A stretch of DNA of 64,000 bases, taken from NCBI GenBank assembly GCA_030323885.1, contig CM059198.1, forward strand, positions 63,576,917-63,640,916, in the 5' to 3' direction. A program made the position numbers and the translations under genes. The DNA comes from Branchipolynoe longqiensis. Lineage: Eukaryota > Annelida > Polychaeta > Phyllodocida > Polynoidae. Shown one piece after another: positions 11,156 through 21,390 of the stretch; within the stretch, counting starts at the first letter, position 1; every line of letters begins with the position of its first letter. A model generated the notes under the pieces. The model saw nothing but the letters and a program-made list of their open reading frames with translations, searched no databases and was not told the origin of the DNA.

Positions 11156-11349
11156 TTGTAGAATTCGAACACTGACTTATTTGTTAATAAATAGGAAATC
11201 ACTTTTTTCGATAAGATTCACTAAATTCCTCTTCCACCTCTCTATGAAGTATCAGCTGTAGATTTCAAACATTGAATTATTTATTACAAACTAGAAACTC
11301 ATTTTTGAGATCAGACTCCCCCAATGTCTAATTCAACTATCTTTCAAGC
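11156..11349. repeat. About 95-bp tandem units (family J), left part
   Basis: Two related units start TAGAATTCGAACACTGACTT and TAGATTTCAAACATTGAATT and end in similar pyrimidine-rich stretches. A third unit lies at 12983-13080. The array was opened by two insertions (11350-12388 and 12413-12982). Related sequence lies at 16990-17145. Confidence 0.6.
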
Positions 11350-12039
11350 GGGGTGGTCGATGAGGGTGAGGAGGGCGAGGGCGTATTCGTCCTTGGTCGC
11401 CTCCCCCCTCTTGACTGGCTTCTTCTCGGGACCTCGCCTCACCAGATCGGAGGGGAAGATGTAGTGGGATGGGATGCCTTGGCGTCTGGTTGAATGCCGC
11501 GCCTCGGCGGATGCCAGGATTTCCCTGACGGCGTCGGCCGTGGAGGCGGGGTTGTGGCGGGTCTCCTCCCCCTGGTAGGCCGGCGATGTGGAGGGCTGCA
11601 GCTGGGGCAGGATGTGGCGGTACCTCCCGTACTCCGCGTGCGTCGTTCCGGGGAGGGCCGCCTGGGGGGGCGGCGGCGGTCGGGCCGCGGCGGTGGCAGA
11701 TGCCCGAGGTGTTGGTGCGGCCGGCGGGGGCGCCTCTGGCGCGGGCCGGGTCCCGTTGGCGCTGATGTGGTCGATCCGGGCATGGAGGTCAGCAGTGGCC
11801 TGCCGGTGCTCGGTGTTGGCCTGCCGGTGCTCCTCGTTGGCCTGCCGGTGCTCCAGCTGCATGCGCTGGATAGCCTCCAGCACTGAGGAGGTCTCGGCGC
11901 CCGAGGAAAGGTCCGAGGGCGCCGGGGGGGAGACCGCGACCGGTCTTGGTGACTCGACCCTCCCGGGCGACGTAGAGGGCCCCGGGGACCGGGGGGCGGC
12001 CCGGGAGCCCTTTCGTCCTCGTCCTTTCCCTTGAGGCAT
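11344..12039 (-). pseudogene. Truncated gag-like ORF1 of the Ngaro-type element
   Basis: The start MPQGKGRGRKGSR is the same as that of the full-length ORF1 at 51817. The protein is rich in Pro, Ala, Arg and Ser, with a short charged helix (LEHRQANEEHRQANTEHRQA) containing a reiterated seven-residue word absent from the other copy. It shares AVREILASAEARHS, then GIP and FPSDLV, with that copy. The frame ends with a stop formed by the target duplication, so the zinc-knuckle C-terminus is lost. Confidence 0.8.
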
Positions 12040-12388
12040 GGTTGGTGGATGCTGGTGTGCGTCAGCGGTCCGAGGTGTAGGCCCAAAAGTGAAGGATAGC
12101 GGAAGACGGCAGGAGGGTGAGTGCCTGAGGAGAGCCGGCGGGCGGCCTTATAAGGGAGGAAGGAGGGGGGAGGGGGGTGAGGTGCGAATGCTGACGGCCC
12201 GGGGGAGGGTGAGATGTGGCGAGCAGCGGGCGTCGGGCGAGGCGTGAGCGCCAGAACAAAGAAGGTGGCCTGAAAGAGGGGGGGGGGGGGCGAGCCGGGG
12301 CTCGCCCGAGGTGAGTAGGCAGCGCCACAGCGGCGGGGGAGGGTCTCCTCCTTCCCTCGCATCAAACGTAATGCTTCGCATTACGACC
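11350..12388 (-). mobile_element. 3'-truncated copy of the Ngaro-type element, with 20-bp target duplication
   Basis: On the minus strand this GC-rich unit starts with the exact terminus GGTCGTAATGCGAAGCATTA of the element at 51475, contains the same TTATAAGG promoter-like box (near 12150) and gag start, and stops abruptly at the position equivalent to about 52488. It is flanked by AATTCAACTATCTTTCAAGC at 11330-11349 and 12389-12408. A 5'-complete, 3'-truncated copy with a long target duplication does not fit normal tyrosine-recombinase insertion. See the findings. Confidence 0.85.
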
Positions 12389-12412
12389 AATTCAACTATC
12401 TTTCAAGCATCC

Positions 12413-12982
12413 TGTAAAGTCGACGGCCGGCAGCTGTGGTTGTGTAGGCAGGCTAAATAGGAAATCACAACAGGCAAGTATAGAGAAGGAAGGCAAGATA
12501 TAGAGTGTGCAGAAGGAACCAGAAGGAGCTTGCTTAGTTTATTATATATATAGGTTTTAGAATCCAAGATGGCTGTACACACCGGACCAATCCCTTCAAT
12601 CACCAACAGGCATTCCTATTCAACCAATGAACATTCAATATCCTTGTAACCAAGGCATGGTTATGTCTGGCTACAGTGCCCTGTTGTGTCTGGTGTGCAG
12701 TGATCCATAAATAACACATGGGGGGAGGGGGTATGTGAGGCGAGTTCCAAAGACTCTCTCACAAGTCAAGAAGTGACACTCTCTCAAGGCAAGAAGTGAC
12801 CCTCTCTCACTATCTATATTAATATACAATTTCTATCTTTAATTAGTAATGGATCACCAACACCACATATACCTTATATGCCTTTGGTTTTACATACCAT
12901 CTACCATTATATAGACTAGTTCAATTTACTATAGACTAGTTCACATCATCCTCCAAGGTCTCAAATATCAGGAAATTTTACA
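12413..12982. mobile_element. Solo LTR-like element (LTR-2), copy a
   Basis: The 570-bp unit has ends TGTAAAGT and ATTTTACA and an exact 4-bp duplication ATCC (12409-12412 and 12983-12986). It contains CAGTGATCCATAAATAACAC and duplicated 'CAAGAAGTGAC' segments. The second copy at 44639-45198 has a different 4-bp duplication. The size, ends and lack of coding capacity fit a solo LTR. Confidence 0.75.
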
Positions 12983-13095
12983 ATCCGTTGTATATTTCTA
13001 ACCTCGAATTACTTAGAATTAGTCATTTCTGGAGATTAGACCATCCAATACCTCTTCAACCTATTCTCCACAGCATTTGCGTTAGCTTTATGATA
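12983..13095. repeat. Family J tandem unit, right part
   Basis: This continues the array broken at 11349: GTTGTATATTTCTAACCTCG aligns with the starts of the units at 11156 and 11252. Confidence 0.5.
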
Positions 13096-13167
13096 TTAAA
13101 GTTGCATAGTCCGATGTTTTGGAATTCATGTCATTTTCTGAGATAAATATATTAAGGGTGATAGCTA

Positions 13168-13660
13168 TGTCGTGGGGGTGATGAAAATGGGAAATATGGC
13201 GGCTAGAGTGGGACTCAAACCCACATCTCTTTGCATTCCGGGCTGGTGTGCTAACCATTTCACCACCTGGGCTCCCTGATATCAACACGCTACCCACACC
13301 TACTTGTCTATGCGGCTCCTTGCCTGAGAGGTCAGTGCAGACCACTACACTCGTCCCCCTGGAATTGTAACTCGTTTAATGCTTACAATTACATACATAC
13401 ATACACTTACACATCCACAGGGTAGATTCAACAACTATACAGCTCATAGCTTGTATAGGATGATGGTCATGGCACCAGTGTCGAGGGGGGTGATGAAAAT
13501 GAGAAATATTGCGCCTAGAGCGGGACTCGAACCCACATCTATTTGCATTCCGGGCCAGTGTGCTAACCATTACACCACCTAGGCTCCCTGATATAACACG
13601 CTACCCACGCCTACCTGTCTAGGCGGCTCCTTGCCTGAGAGGTCAGTGCTGACCACTACA
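13168..13660 (-). mobile_element. Miniature LTR (TRIM-like) element, copy 1
   Basis: Two direct repeats of 182 bp (13168-13349 and 13479-13660) flank 129 bp of non-coding DNA. On the minus strand each begins TGTAGTGGTC-like and ends CGACA. One base after the 5' LTR comes TGGTGCCATGACC, a primer-binding-site-like sequence matching the 3' end of tRNA-His, and the interior ends in CCAGGGGGACGAG just before the 3' LTR. Flanks GCTA and GTTA may be a 4-bp duplication with one change. The LTR contains a tRNA-like segment (TGGTGTAATGGTTAGCAC, GGGTTCGAGTCCCGCTCTAG). Confidence 0.75.
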
Positions 13661-13872
13661 GTTATAATCTAAATTATAATCTAAATTTGAAGCAACTTTC
13701 ATTTCAACTGGCTACCTTTGGAGATATTTGAAGTCCAAATGTGCGCAATTAATTTTGGCAAGCATGCCAAAACACTAACAGGATAGGCATCAGCAGTAAT
13801 AGATTCTATTCAATTGACTCAGTGTTCCCTTCTATGTGGCAATGAATGCTTAATAAGTGCATCAGTATCTAA

Positions 13873-14563
13873 GGGCCCTGTCACACTATGACATAACGAT
13901 GTCAACGTAGGGAGAACGTGAAGAACGTTGAACTTCTCGGCGTAGTATGCAAATTTGGGCAAAAGTTGAACGTGGATGCAGCGTAGTGGACGAGAGTGTA
14001 ACGTCGGTAAAGCTTAGTGATACCGTCAATCAACGAGAGAGGACAATGTCATTACGCTCACGGAACGTTATGAACGTTATTCCATCGCCAGAAGAACATT
14101 ACGTGATGTTAAATACGTCACGAGACGTTGAACATACGTTGAATGTATGTTCTCCTGACGTTCTCCTGACGTTCTCCTGATGTTCTTCTGACGTTCTCCT
14201 GACGTTCCCATTACGCCGCGTGGGCATTTCCATCCGGTTTAATGTGGTTCAACGTAGTGGAACGTAGTTGAACGTAGTGAGCAGCATTTACCTAACATCC
14301 GTTTAACTTCATTGACGTTCGCTGAACGTGAACAGAACGTATGGCGAACGTAAACCTTTACGTTCGAGTTACGTCGAAAGTTTTGAACAGGTTCAAAACT
14401 TTGAAGCGCGCCAACGTAACACGATGTAACGTGATGTAGCTCGACGTCAGTCTAACATCATTCTGACGTCATCACAACATAACCCAACGTACGTCAATGT
14501 AATGACGAAACGTGATCACGTCAGGCTTACGTTTGCTCGTTACGTCGTAGTGTGACAGGGGTA
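13873..14563. mobile_element. Fold-back element FB4 with AACGT-word interior
   Basis: Terminal inverted repeats GGGCCCTGTCACACTA and TAGTGTGACAGGGGTA are flanked by TAA (13870-13872 and 14564-14566). The interior of about 660 bp is dominated by variants of AACGT and ACGTT in both orientations. It is non-coding and inserted in the family E element. Confidence 0.7.
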
Positions 14564-14645
14564 TAAGTTAAATATATAGGGTTGTATCTAGATAAATGTT
14601 TTGATTTTGACAATTTGATGGTTTTATCGGATTATGTAACTTTAA

Positions 14646-14992
14646 ACACATTCATTAACAAATAACAATCCATGTTGTGAATACAACCCAGCACCATTTC
14701 CACTATTAATATTTATAATGTAAATCTAACAGCACACTCTCACTAGCAGGATCTATTTGAAAGTGCTTTAAATCAAACCATATTATTATATATTTACTAT
14801 GTGATTCAAATGCTTGGATACTAGTCAAATGTAATTTTCCAGAAAATGTTATCTTAATCCTTCTAGACAAAACACCCAACCCCGTTGGATTTGAGTTTAG
14901 ACCCAGGTTCATGTATTAATATCTGACTGGATGATTTGAGAGTTCCCGGTCACTACTTCAGGCTACTGAATATTGTACAACCTTCCTGACAC
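14646..14992. other. No gene seen
   Basis: AT-rich sequence between two family E copies. I see no repeat or coding frame. Confidence 0.5.
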
Positions 14993-15342
14993 TTAACGTT
15001 GCATAGTCCGATGTTCTTAAGTTTTTGTAATTTTCTGAGATAAATATATTAGGTTAATAATTATAAACTATCTCACTTTAGTTTGCAGTAACTTTTATTT
15101 TAAATGACTAACTTTTGAAATATTCTAAGTGCAAACATGCTAAATTAATTTTGGCAAGCATGCCAAAACTCTGACACCATAGACTTCTGCAGTAACAGGT
15201 TCTATTAAATTGCCTCCGTATTCCCTTCTATGTGGTGACAAATGTTTGATAAGTGTGACAGTATCTAAGTTAGACGTCTAGAATCAAATCTAGATTATTG
15301 CTATGGTATTGAAAATTTGATGTTTTCATCGGACTATGCAAC

Positions 15343-16083
15343 CTACAAGATATAGTGAATAGAATCAATAAAGCTGGAATACTATTCAACATGAAGATGA
15401 ATGCCAGGAAGACCAAAACAATGGTTATAAGTAAAAAGACAGATAAACCAAATGTCAATATAACCATAGATGGCACAAACATAGAACAAGTATCCGAATT
15501 CATATATCTCGGACAAAAGATTACAAATGATGGGAGATGTGAGGAAGAAATTAAAAGAAGGATAACAATAGCCCGAACAACATTCTCCAAAATGTATAGA
15601 GTGTTAACATCAAGTAAGATATTAATACAAACAAGGAAGCGTATTCTTCAGTGTTATGTGTGGTCTACTCTAATGTATGGGGCAGAGACATGGACAATCT
15701 CTAAGAAAATGTACAAACGTTTAGCAGCATTTGAGATGTGGACTTATCGAAGGATGATGAAAATATCATGGACAAAGAAGATCACCAACAAAGAAGTTCT
15801 CAGAAAAATTAAAAATAAGAAAAGCTTGTTTGCCACTATACAGACAAAGAAACTTATTTATTTTGGCCACATCATTCGTCAGAGTTCAATATACCGTACA
15901 TTGTTGGAAGGGAAGGTGAATGGCAGCAGAGGGAGAGGGAGACCAAGAACATCATGGTTTACAAATATTTCACAGTGGACAGGCTTGAATTATTCACAGT
16001 CTATCAGAACAGCACAACATCGGGACAAGTGGAGAACCATTGCATCCAACCCTCGACTAGAGGATGGAAATATTGATTGATTG
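15343..16083 (+). mobile_element. 5'-truncated LINE (family R), copy 2, with 7-bp target duplication
   Basis: ATGCAAC lies at 15336-15342 and 16084-16090, within the right end of the family E copy. The insert ends with an ATTG/TGAT microsatellite, the 3' tail. Confidence 0.88.
15355..16080 (+). pseudogene. C-terminal reverse transcriptase fragment of LINE family R
   Basis: The 241-residue open frame begins near the end of the RT domain (ARKTKTMVISKKTDKPNVNI, corresponding to the region after the YxDD box) and continues through FIYLGQKITND, CYVWSTLMYGAETWTISKK, LIYFGHIIRQSS and GSRGRGRPRTSW to the stop. The catalytic RT motifs and the endonuclease are missing. It differs from the product of copy 1 by one visible residue near the end (GNID against GTID), so both insertions are recent. 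Confidence 0.88.
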
Positions 16084-16105
16084 ATGCAACTTTAAGAATT
16101 GACAG

Positions 16106-16609
16106 TGTAATAGTCTGCACTGACATCTCAGGCAGGGAGCCGCATAGAAAAGTAGGTGTGGGTAATGTGGTGACATCAGGAAGCCTAGGTGGTGTAATGG
16201 TTAGCACACTGGTGTGGAATGCAAAGAGATGTGGGTTCGAATCCGGCTCTAGGCACAATATTTACTATTTTCATCACCCCCACAACACTGGTTCCATGAC
16301 CAGGACCCTGTACAAGCTCTGTGCTGTAATGTTGTTGAACCTACTCTGTCTATGTATATGTCAGTGCATTGCCCGTGTGTATGTAATTGTAAGCATTAAA
16401 AGAATTACAATTTCAGGGGGACGAATGTAGTTATCTGCACTGACCTCTCAGGCAAGGAGTTGCATGGACAGATAGGTGTGGTTAGTGTGGTGACATCAGG
16501 GAGCCTAGGTGGTGTAATGGTTAGAACACTGGCCAGGAATGCGATGAGATATGGGGTTCGAGTCCTGTTCTAGGCGCAATATTTCCCATTTCACCCCCCC
16601 CCCACGACA
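16106..16609 (+). mobile_element. Miniature LTR (TRIM-like) element, copy 2
   Basis: The 5' LTR is 16106-16287 (182 bp) and the 3' LTR 16426-16609 (184 bp). The tRNA-His-type site follows as TGGTTCCATGACCAGGA, and the interior ends TTTCAGGGGGACGAA. The flanks are ACAG and ATAG (one mismatch). The tRNA-like parts begin GCCTAGGTGGTGTAATGG at 16193 and 16503. Confidence 0.72.
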
Positions 16610-16615
16610 ATAGCT

Positions 16616-16971
16616 TTAAAGGTGAATGGTCCAACGAAACATCAAATTTTCAAAAACCAAAGCAGTTACCTAGAATTGATTCTACATATCTAACTTAGAT
16701 ACTAATGCATTTTTAGAGCATTTGTTGCTACATATAAGGGAATACTGAGGCAATTTACTAGAACCTATTCATGCTAAAGCCTATGGCATCAGAATTTTGG
16801 CATGCCTGCCAAAACAAATTTGACATGTTTGCACTTGAAATATCTTAAAACTCAGCCATTTAAGAGAAACAGGATTTGAAGGTAAGGTAACTTAGATTAT
16901 AACAATCAGTTCAATATATTTATCTTAGAAAAGTGACAGAAACTCAAGACCATCGGAATATACAACTTTAA
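16616..16971. mobile_element. TTAA-type MITE (family E), copy 3, inverted
   Basis: Reverse-oriented relative to copy 1. TTAA-containing termini lie at both ends, with internal landmarks TTTTGGCATGCCTGCCAAAA and AAGGGAATACTGAGGC. It is complete at about 356 bp. Confidence 0.75.
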
Positions 16972-16989
16972 ATGCGGTTATTCAAATCT

Positions 16990-17147
16990 TGACCTCTAAT
17001 ATTGACTTCAGGATCAGATGTAAATCTTCAACATTCCATTACTTAATAAAATATTGTGAATATTGTTTGGAGATAGCACACCCTCTGGTCCGTTCAACTA
17101 GACTCTGCAGCATCACTTGTAGATTCCCAAAGATTACTTATTAACCA
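16990..17147. repeat. Family J-related tandem sequence
   Basis: ATCTTCAACATTCCATTACT and TAGATTCCCAAAGATTACTT resemble the starts of the 95-bp units at 11156-13080. Diverged. Confidence 0.4.
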
Positions 17148-17150
17148 ACC

Positions 17151-17472
17151 GGACGTGCTGGCCGAATCGGTAGAGTGCGGGCCTCGCGTGCGGGAGATCG
17201 GTAGTTTGGTTGCCAGTCGACTTAAACAGATGACATACAATGACTCTCTTCATAACCTGGCGCTCGGCATCACTGGAATAGGACAAGTACTGGTTAGCAT
17301 AACACCAGGATAAAATGAATGTGTGGGACATTGGGTAATGGTGCTAACAGCCTGATCTTCCAGTGAGGCAGTACTATAAAGTCCCCCATGAGTGGGTATT
17401 CTCACAATTCGGTCCACTCCTGATATAACCTTAGATGATGCTAAGATGTAAGACCCCCAACAAACAAAAACA
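17151..17472 (+). mobile_element. SINE type A2, complete
   Basis: Head GCTGGCCGAATCGGTAGAGT and B-box-like GGTAGTTTGGTTGCCAGTCG, then the full A body and an AACAAACAAAAAC tail. Confidence 0.82.
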
Positions 17473-17473
17473 A

Positions 17474-17560
17474 ATATCTAAGGTCATATTAGCTTAAGTA
17501 CTGGCTTGTGACAGTCCACACTTATGGTCACATTAAGGTGCTGGCCCTATTTGGAGAGTG
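17474..17560 (-). mobile_element. SINE type A 3'-end fragment
   Basis: Reverse-oriented tail only (CTAAGGTCATATTAGC, CTTGTGACAGTCCACACTTA). It is 5'-truncated and abuts the plus-strand SINE to form a tail-to-tail inverted pair. Confidence 0.65.
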
Positions 17561-17565
17561 TACCA

Positions 17566-18500
17566 CACTACTTACATACCGATCTACTTACCTACCTATC
17601 TACTTACCTACCTACCTACTTACCTACCTATCTACTTACCTACATATATACTTACAAACCTACCTACTTACCTACCTATCTACTTACCTACCTATCTACT
17701 TACCTACCTACCTACTTACCTACCTATCTACTTACCTACCTATCTACTTACCTACCTACCTACTTACCTACCTATCTACTTACCTATCTACTTACCTATC
17801 TACTTACCTACCTACCTACTTACATACCTATCTACTTACCTACCTATCTACTTACCTACCTATCTACTTACCTACCTACCTACTTACCTACCTATCTACG
17901 TACCTATCTACTTACCTACCTACCTACTTACCTACCTATCTACTTACCTATCTACTTACCTACCTACCTACTTACCTACCTACCTACCTACCTATCTACT
18001 TACATAGCTATCTACGTACCTACCTACTTACATACCTATCTACTTACCTACCTACCTACTTACCTACCTACCTACTTACCTACCTATCTACTTACCTACC
18101 TATCTACTTACATACCTATCTACTTACCTACCTATCTACTTAACCTACCTACCTACCTACCTGACCAGACGGGATGGCTGAATGAGTTAGAGCGTCTGTC
18201 TCCCATGCTGGTAGATCATGGGGTCGTTGGTTCGAACCCCGATCGAGTCAAACCAATGACTTGATACTTGTCGCTTCCTAGACAGGCGCTCGGCATTATT
18301 AGAATAGGGCAAGGACTGGTTGGCTCAGTGTTGGGATAATGAGACTGAGTGGGATATCAGGTCATGGTGCTGGCAGCCTGGTCTTCAAGTGGGGCAGCAC
18401 TATAAAGTCGCCATGAGTGCGCGCTGTCCCAAGTCGGTACCCATCCTGATATGACCTAGGACGTAAAACAACAACAAACAAACCTACCTACCTACTTACA
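17566..18500. repeat. (CTAC/CTAT/TTAC)n tetranucleotide array with a SINE inside
   Basis: A continuous 4-bp-period array from 17566 to about 18162 resumes as CCTACCTACCTACTTACA after the SINE at 18163-18482. Translated 'YLPTYLPTYL' frames are artefacts of the repeat. Confidence 0.95.
18163..18482 (+). mobile_element. SINE type A1, complete, in the microsatellite
   Basis: It begins GACCAGACGGGATGGCTGAA and ends GACCTAGGACGTAAAACAAC with an ACAAACAAAC tail. Array sequence lies on both sides, so the SINE landed in the pre-existing microsatellite. Confidence 0.88.
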
Positions 18501-18638
18501 CATGTACTCAATAGCAGACCAATGCTCACTAAGAGCGCCTCAATGTACTTGCAATATGTAAAAACAGAATGCGTTAGTGAGATAGACCCACTGATTATAG
18601 AAACACTAGGTGTGGATGAAGCTTATATATCCTCCTTC

Positions 18639-18715
18639 TCAATCACATTATCCTGATATTGAGCAAAGCAGTCATTGCCTTATCCTAGTGATGCCAAAAA
18701 CCAGACTAACTAGCG
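18639..18715 (-). mobile_element. SINE type A core fragment
   Basis: Reverse core (CACATTATCCTGATATTGAG, CATTGCCTTATCCTAGTGAT). Both ends are missing. Confidence 0.55.
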
Positions 18716-18948
18716 AGAGGTATGAATTGTGTGAAATGACCATTGAGATGATCATTTGCTGTCATTACCAGGTGCGGGGAGGAACCAGTGAAGCAGCCAC
18801 GCCCACCTGTCAATCACTCGCCCACCTCCAACCAGGTGGCCCACTCCTCACTAGCCAATCACAGGCTCCCTCTGCCCCACTCTTCTTCCGGCTCCTTCTC
18901 TCCCCCTGCTCCTCCCTCTTCCACTGACACCCGTCAGCTCCACATCTC

Positions 18949-19056
18949 TTCTTTTTTTTTTAAATGCATTGCTTTGACGCGATCGGGGTTCGGACCCATG
19001 ACCTCCCCGCACGGGAAGCCAGCCGGCGGTCTTACCGACTGGGCGACCACTTCCGG
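18949..19056 (-). mobile_element. tRNA-headed SINE with A-run end
   Basis: On the minus strand GGTCGCCCAGTCGGTAAGAC resembles an A box and GGGTCCGAACCCCGATCG a B box. About 20 bp further the sequence ends in an A run, written as T on the plus strand at 18949-18961. It is a distinct, short tRNA-derived unit. Confidence 0.5.
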
Positions 19057-19232
19057 TTAGTTAGGCCGATTAAATTAGCAGCAATCCTCTCGTTTTAAGC
19101 AGCTTTACCGGCGGGAGTTAGCTGCATTGTAGGCGGGGGGAAAGGTTCTACGGAAAAAAAGCACCTCACCTGTAATGTTCTGGATCCGATTTACATTCGG
19201 GGATTGGTCTCTGCTTCGCTGTCGTAGGAAGG

Positions 19233-19263
<31 letters not shown>

Positions 19264-19284
19264 TCTACACATTGCAATGATAGT

Positions 19285-19818
19285 GGACCAGACGAGGTGG
19301 CCGAAGGAGTTGAGCGTCCGTCTCCTGTTTTGGGAGATCGGGGGATCCGAACACATGAGTTTGTGGGTTCGAACCCTGGTCGAATTAAACCAATGACTTA
19401 AAGATTTATACTGTTTGCTTCCTAGCCTGGCGCTCAGCAGTAATCAGGTTGGAGAGCTCACCTCGTTTGGGCTACGGGGTTATTGGATGTCCGATTTTGA
19501 TATAAGATTAGGTAGTTAAATGACATATACGGCTGTGGCACAGTGAGTCTAGGCTAGTTTTACTATTAGGACATATCACTGGAAAGGAAAAAAGTATATT
19601 AATATACCTCATTAGTGTCAGGATATTTAGTTAGGGAAGTAAATTGTAAAACAACATTAACATATTAGTGCTTCATGGTAGTAAACCAGGTTCCCTGTAG
19701 TTACTGTGTTGTGATAACCGAACAATCATATTCATTCATTCACTGTCACAAGTCGGTACCCGTCCTGATATGACCTTAGATGTTGCTAGGACATAAAACA
19801 ACAACAAACAAACAAAGC
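19285..19818 (+). mobile_element. SINE type A1, interrupted
   Basis: The head and first part of the body are at 19285-19455 (GTTGAGCGTCCGTCTCCTGT, GGGTTCGAACCCTGGTCG). The tail CACTGTCACAAGTCGGTACC to AACAAACAAACAAAG is at 19738-19818. The roughly 280 bp between are not part of the family and are unidentified. Confidence 0.65.
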
Positions 19819-19910
19819 AATGATAGTAGTGTAGTTGTCTGCATTGACCTCTTAGGCAAGGAGCCAAATAAACACGTATGTTTGGATATGGTGATGCAAT
19901 AGGCAGTCTA

Positions 19911-20047
19911 TGTAATGTAAAGGACGTCTGAACACAATGAGTTCTGTACTGTAACTAACTTTATTTAGAACGTTCTGTAGTGACCTCACTCTGTGCCACA
20001 CTGGGGGTGTTCGGATAACAACACAACTGGAAGACACATACATTACA
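19911..20047 (-). repeat. 3' LTR of the non-coding LTR element
   Basis: On the plus strand it begins TGTAATGTAAAGGACGTCTG and ends ACACATACATTACA. It contains AACTTTATTTAGAACGTTCT. It is identical to the LTR at 23007-23143 except for one A/G difference near its right end. Confidence 0.85.
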
Positions 20048-20056
20048 TCTCCCTTT
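20048..20056 (-). promoter_or_regulatory. Polypurine tract
   Basis: Minus strand AAAGGGAGA lies immediately upstream of the 3' LTR, the expected position for plus-strand DNA priming. Confidence 0.7.
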
Positions 20057-20659
20057 CAATGGAACAGAGGAACAAAATTCAATGGTAACATTTTGTATAT
20101 ATAAACTACCATCGATAGCAACAGGTCCTTCTTGTGTTTTTATAACTAATGTCATAACGCCATATCCCCCTCTTTAAAATAGTTCCTATCCATAACAGAA
20201 TGGTACCAGGTATTGCGAGGATAAAATGCCATGCTCAAATTTACTAACATTCCAGAACAATGTAAATGGCATTGTACATGAAGACCTAATACATATAGAG
20301 ATATTATACATACTATGTTTAAGAAGAGAACCATGAAACATGTAAATGGGAAACTATCGAATGTAGCCCATCATACAAAAACACGACCCATAAGTAATAC
20401 AACGAATACATAGTCAGGGTGAGTTGTCACTTCTTAAGTGTAGACTTATTTTGTCTCTTCTTCATATGACCTGAACAATGAGTGTATTATTACGTAACGT
20501 TGTATGCAATTCATAACTGAACATAACAAGGCACTTGCTAGGCAGAACAGAAAGTGGCATAGCAACAACAGTAAACGACTTATATAACATATGAGATTCA
20601 AATATTCAATATAGTATTTCATGCACAACATTCCCCAAAATGTTCAAATTAAACTCATG

Positions 20660-21390
20660 CTTCATATAACAATTTCATCTGTGAACATTTCGTCATATTT
20701 TTGTTTTGTTCGTTTATAAAAGCATTGAGTCAAAATTCATTTGATAACATCTTTGACATGCAAGACAACTTAAAAACATGTATAAACATAAACATACAAA
20801 ATGCATACACAGCTGGCTGCATGTGTCGTTTCTTATGTTATCATGCGTTGTGTCCATTCATTGTCCAAATATTGTACAGCTTTTCCAGCATGTTACTTAT
20901 TTAACTATAACAATTTCAACCGTGAACATTCTTTTATGTTTGCTTAATAAGCATTGAGTCAACATATCTAGTCAAGAACATCCATGACATGAAGAGCAAC
21001 TAAACATAGCATTTATAAAAACATACAAAATGCATACTCAGTTGACTTCATGTGTCGTTTCTTATGTTTGCATGAGTTGTGTCCATTCTTTGTTTGACCT
21101 GAACTATGTGTCATTATTAATTATTGTACTGCTTTTCTGGCATGTCAGTTATTTAATTATTACAATTGCATCAGTGAACATCACCTACAATAACAGTAAT
21201 GAGTCAACAGCTATTTGACAAGATCTATGACAAGTACGACATCTTACAGCATTTACAAAACATCACTAAAAAGCATACTCAGTTACCTTCATGTGCTATT
21301 TCCTATGTGTGAATGTGTTCTGTAAAGTCTTTGTTTGACCTCAAATGTCTGATGTTCTTCATGTATTGTCATGGTAACATACTGTAACAA
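20660..21390. repeat. Three tandem ~245-bp units inside the LTR element
   Basis: CAATTTCATCTGTGAACAT (about 20669), CAATTTCAACCGTGAACAT (about 20910) and CAATTGCATCAGTGAACATC (about 21163) mark successive units. Each continues with a GCATTGAGTCAA-like motif, ACATACAAAATGCATAC-like sequence and TTCATGTGTCGTTTCTTATG or a diverged form. The repeats are non-coding. Confidence 0.65.

Larger units (their letters stand above)
13096..14645. mobile_element. TTAA-type MITE (family E), copy 1, with two nested insertions
   Basis: Termini are TTAAAGTTGCATAGTCCGAT on the left and CGGATTATGTAACTTTAA on the right. The element proper is about 365 bp, but it is opened by the miniature LTR element (13168-13660) and the fold-back element (13873-14563). 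Family E copies also lie at 14993, 16616, 24700, 37618, 43690 and 44199. The TTAA at both ends suggests piggyBac- or Kolobok-type mobilisation. Confidence 0.75.
14993..16095. mobile_element. TTAA-type MITE (family E), copy 2, containing LINE copy 2
   Basis: It starts TTAACGTTGCATAGTCCGAT and shows the typical landmarks (GGCAAGCATGCCAAAACTCT, TTCCCTTCTATGTGG, TGTTTTCATCGGACTATGCA). The last bases (CAACTTTAA) lie beyond the LINE insertion at 15343-16083. Confidence 0.8.

Noticed and set aside
11439..12365. 308-residue minus-strand Pro/Arg-rich frame
   Set aside because: It is an out-of-frame reading of the GC-rich truncated element; the frame matching the other copy starts at 12039.
17508..18264. 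Long open frames encoding YLPTYLPTYL-type proteins
   Set aside because: They are open in several frames because the DNA is a 4-bp repeat without stop codons; no gene signature.
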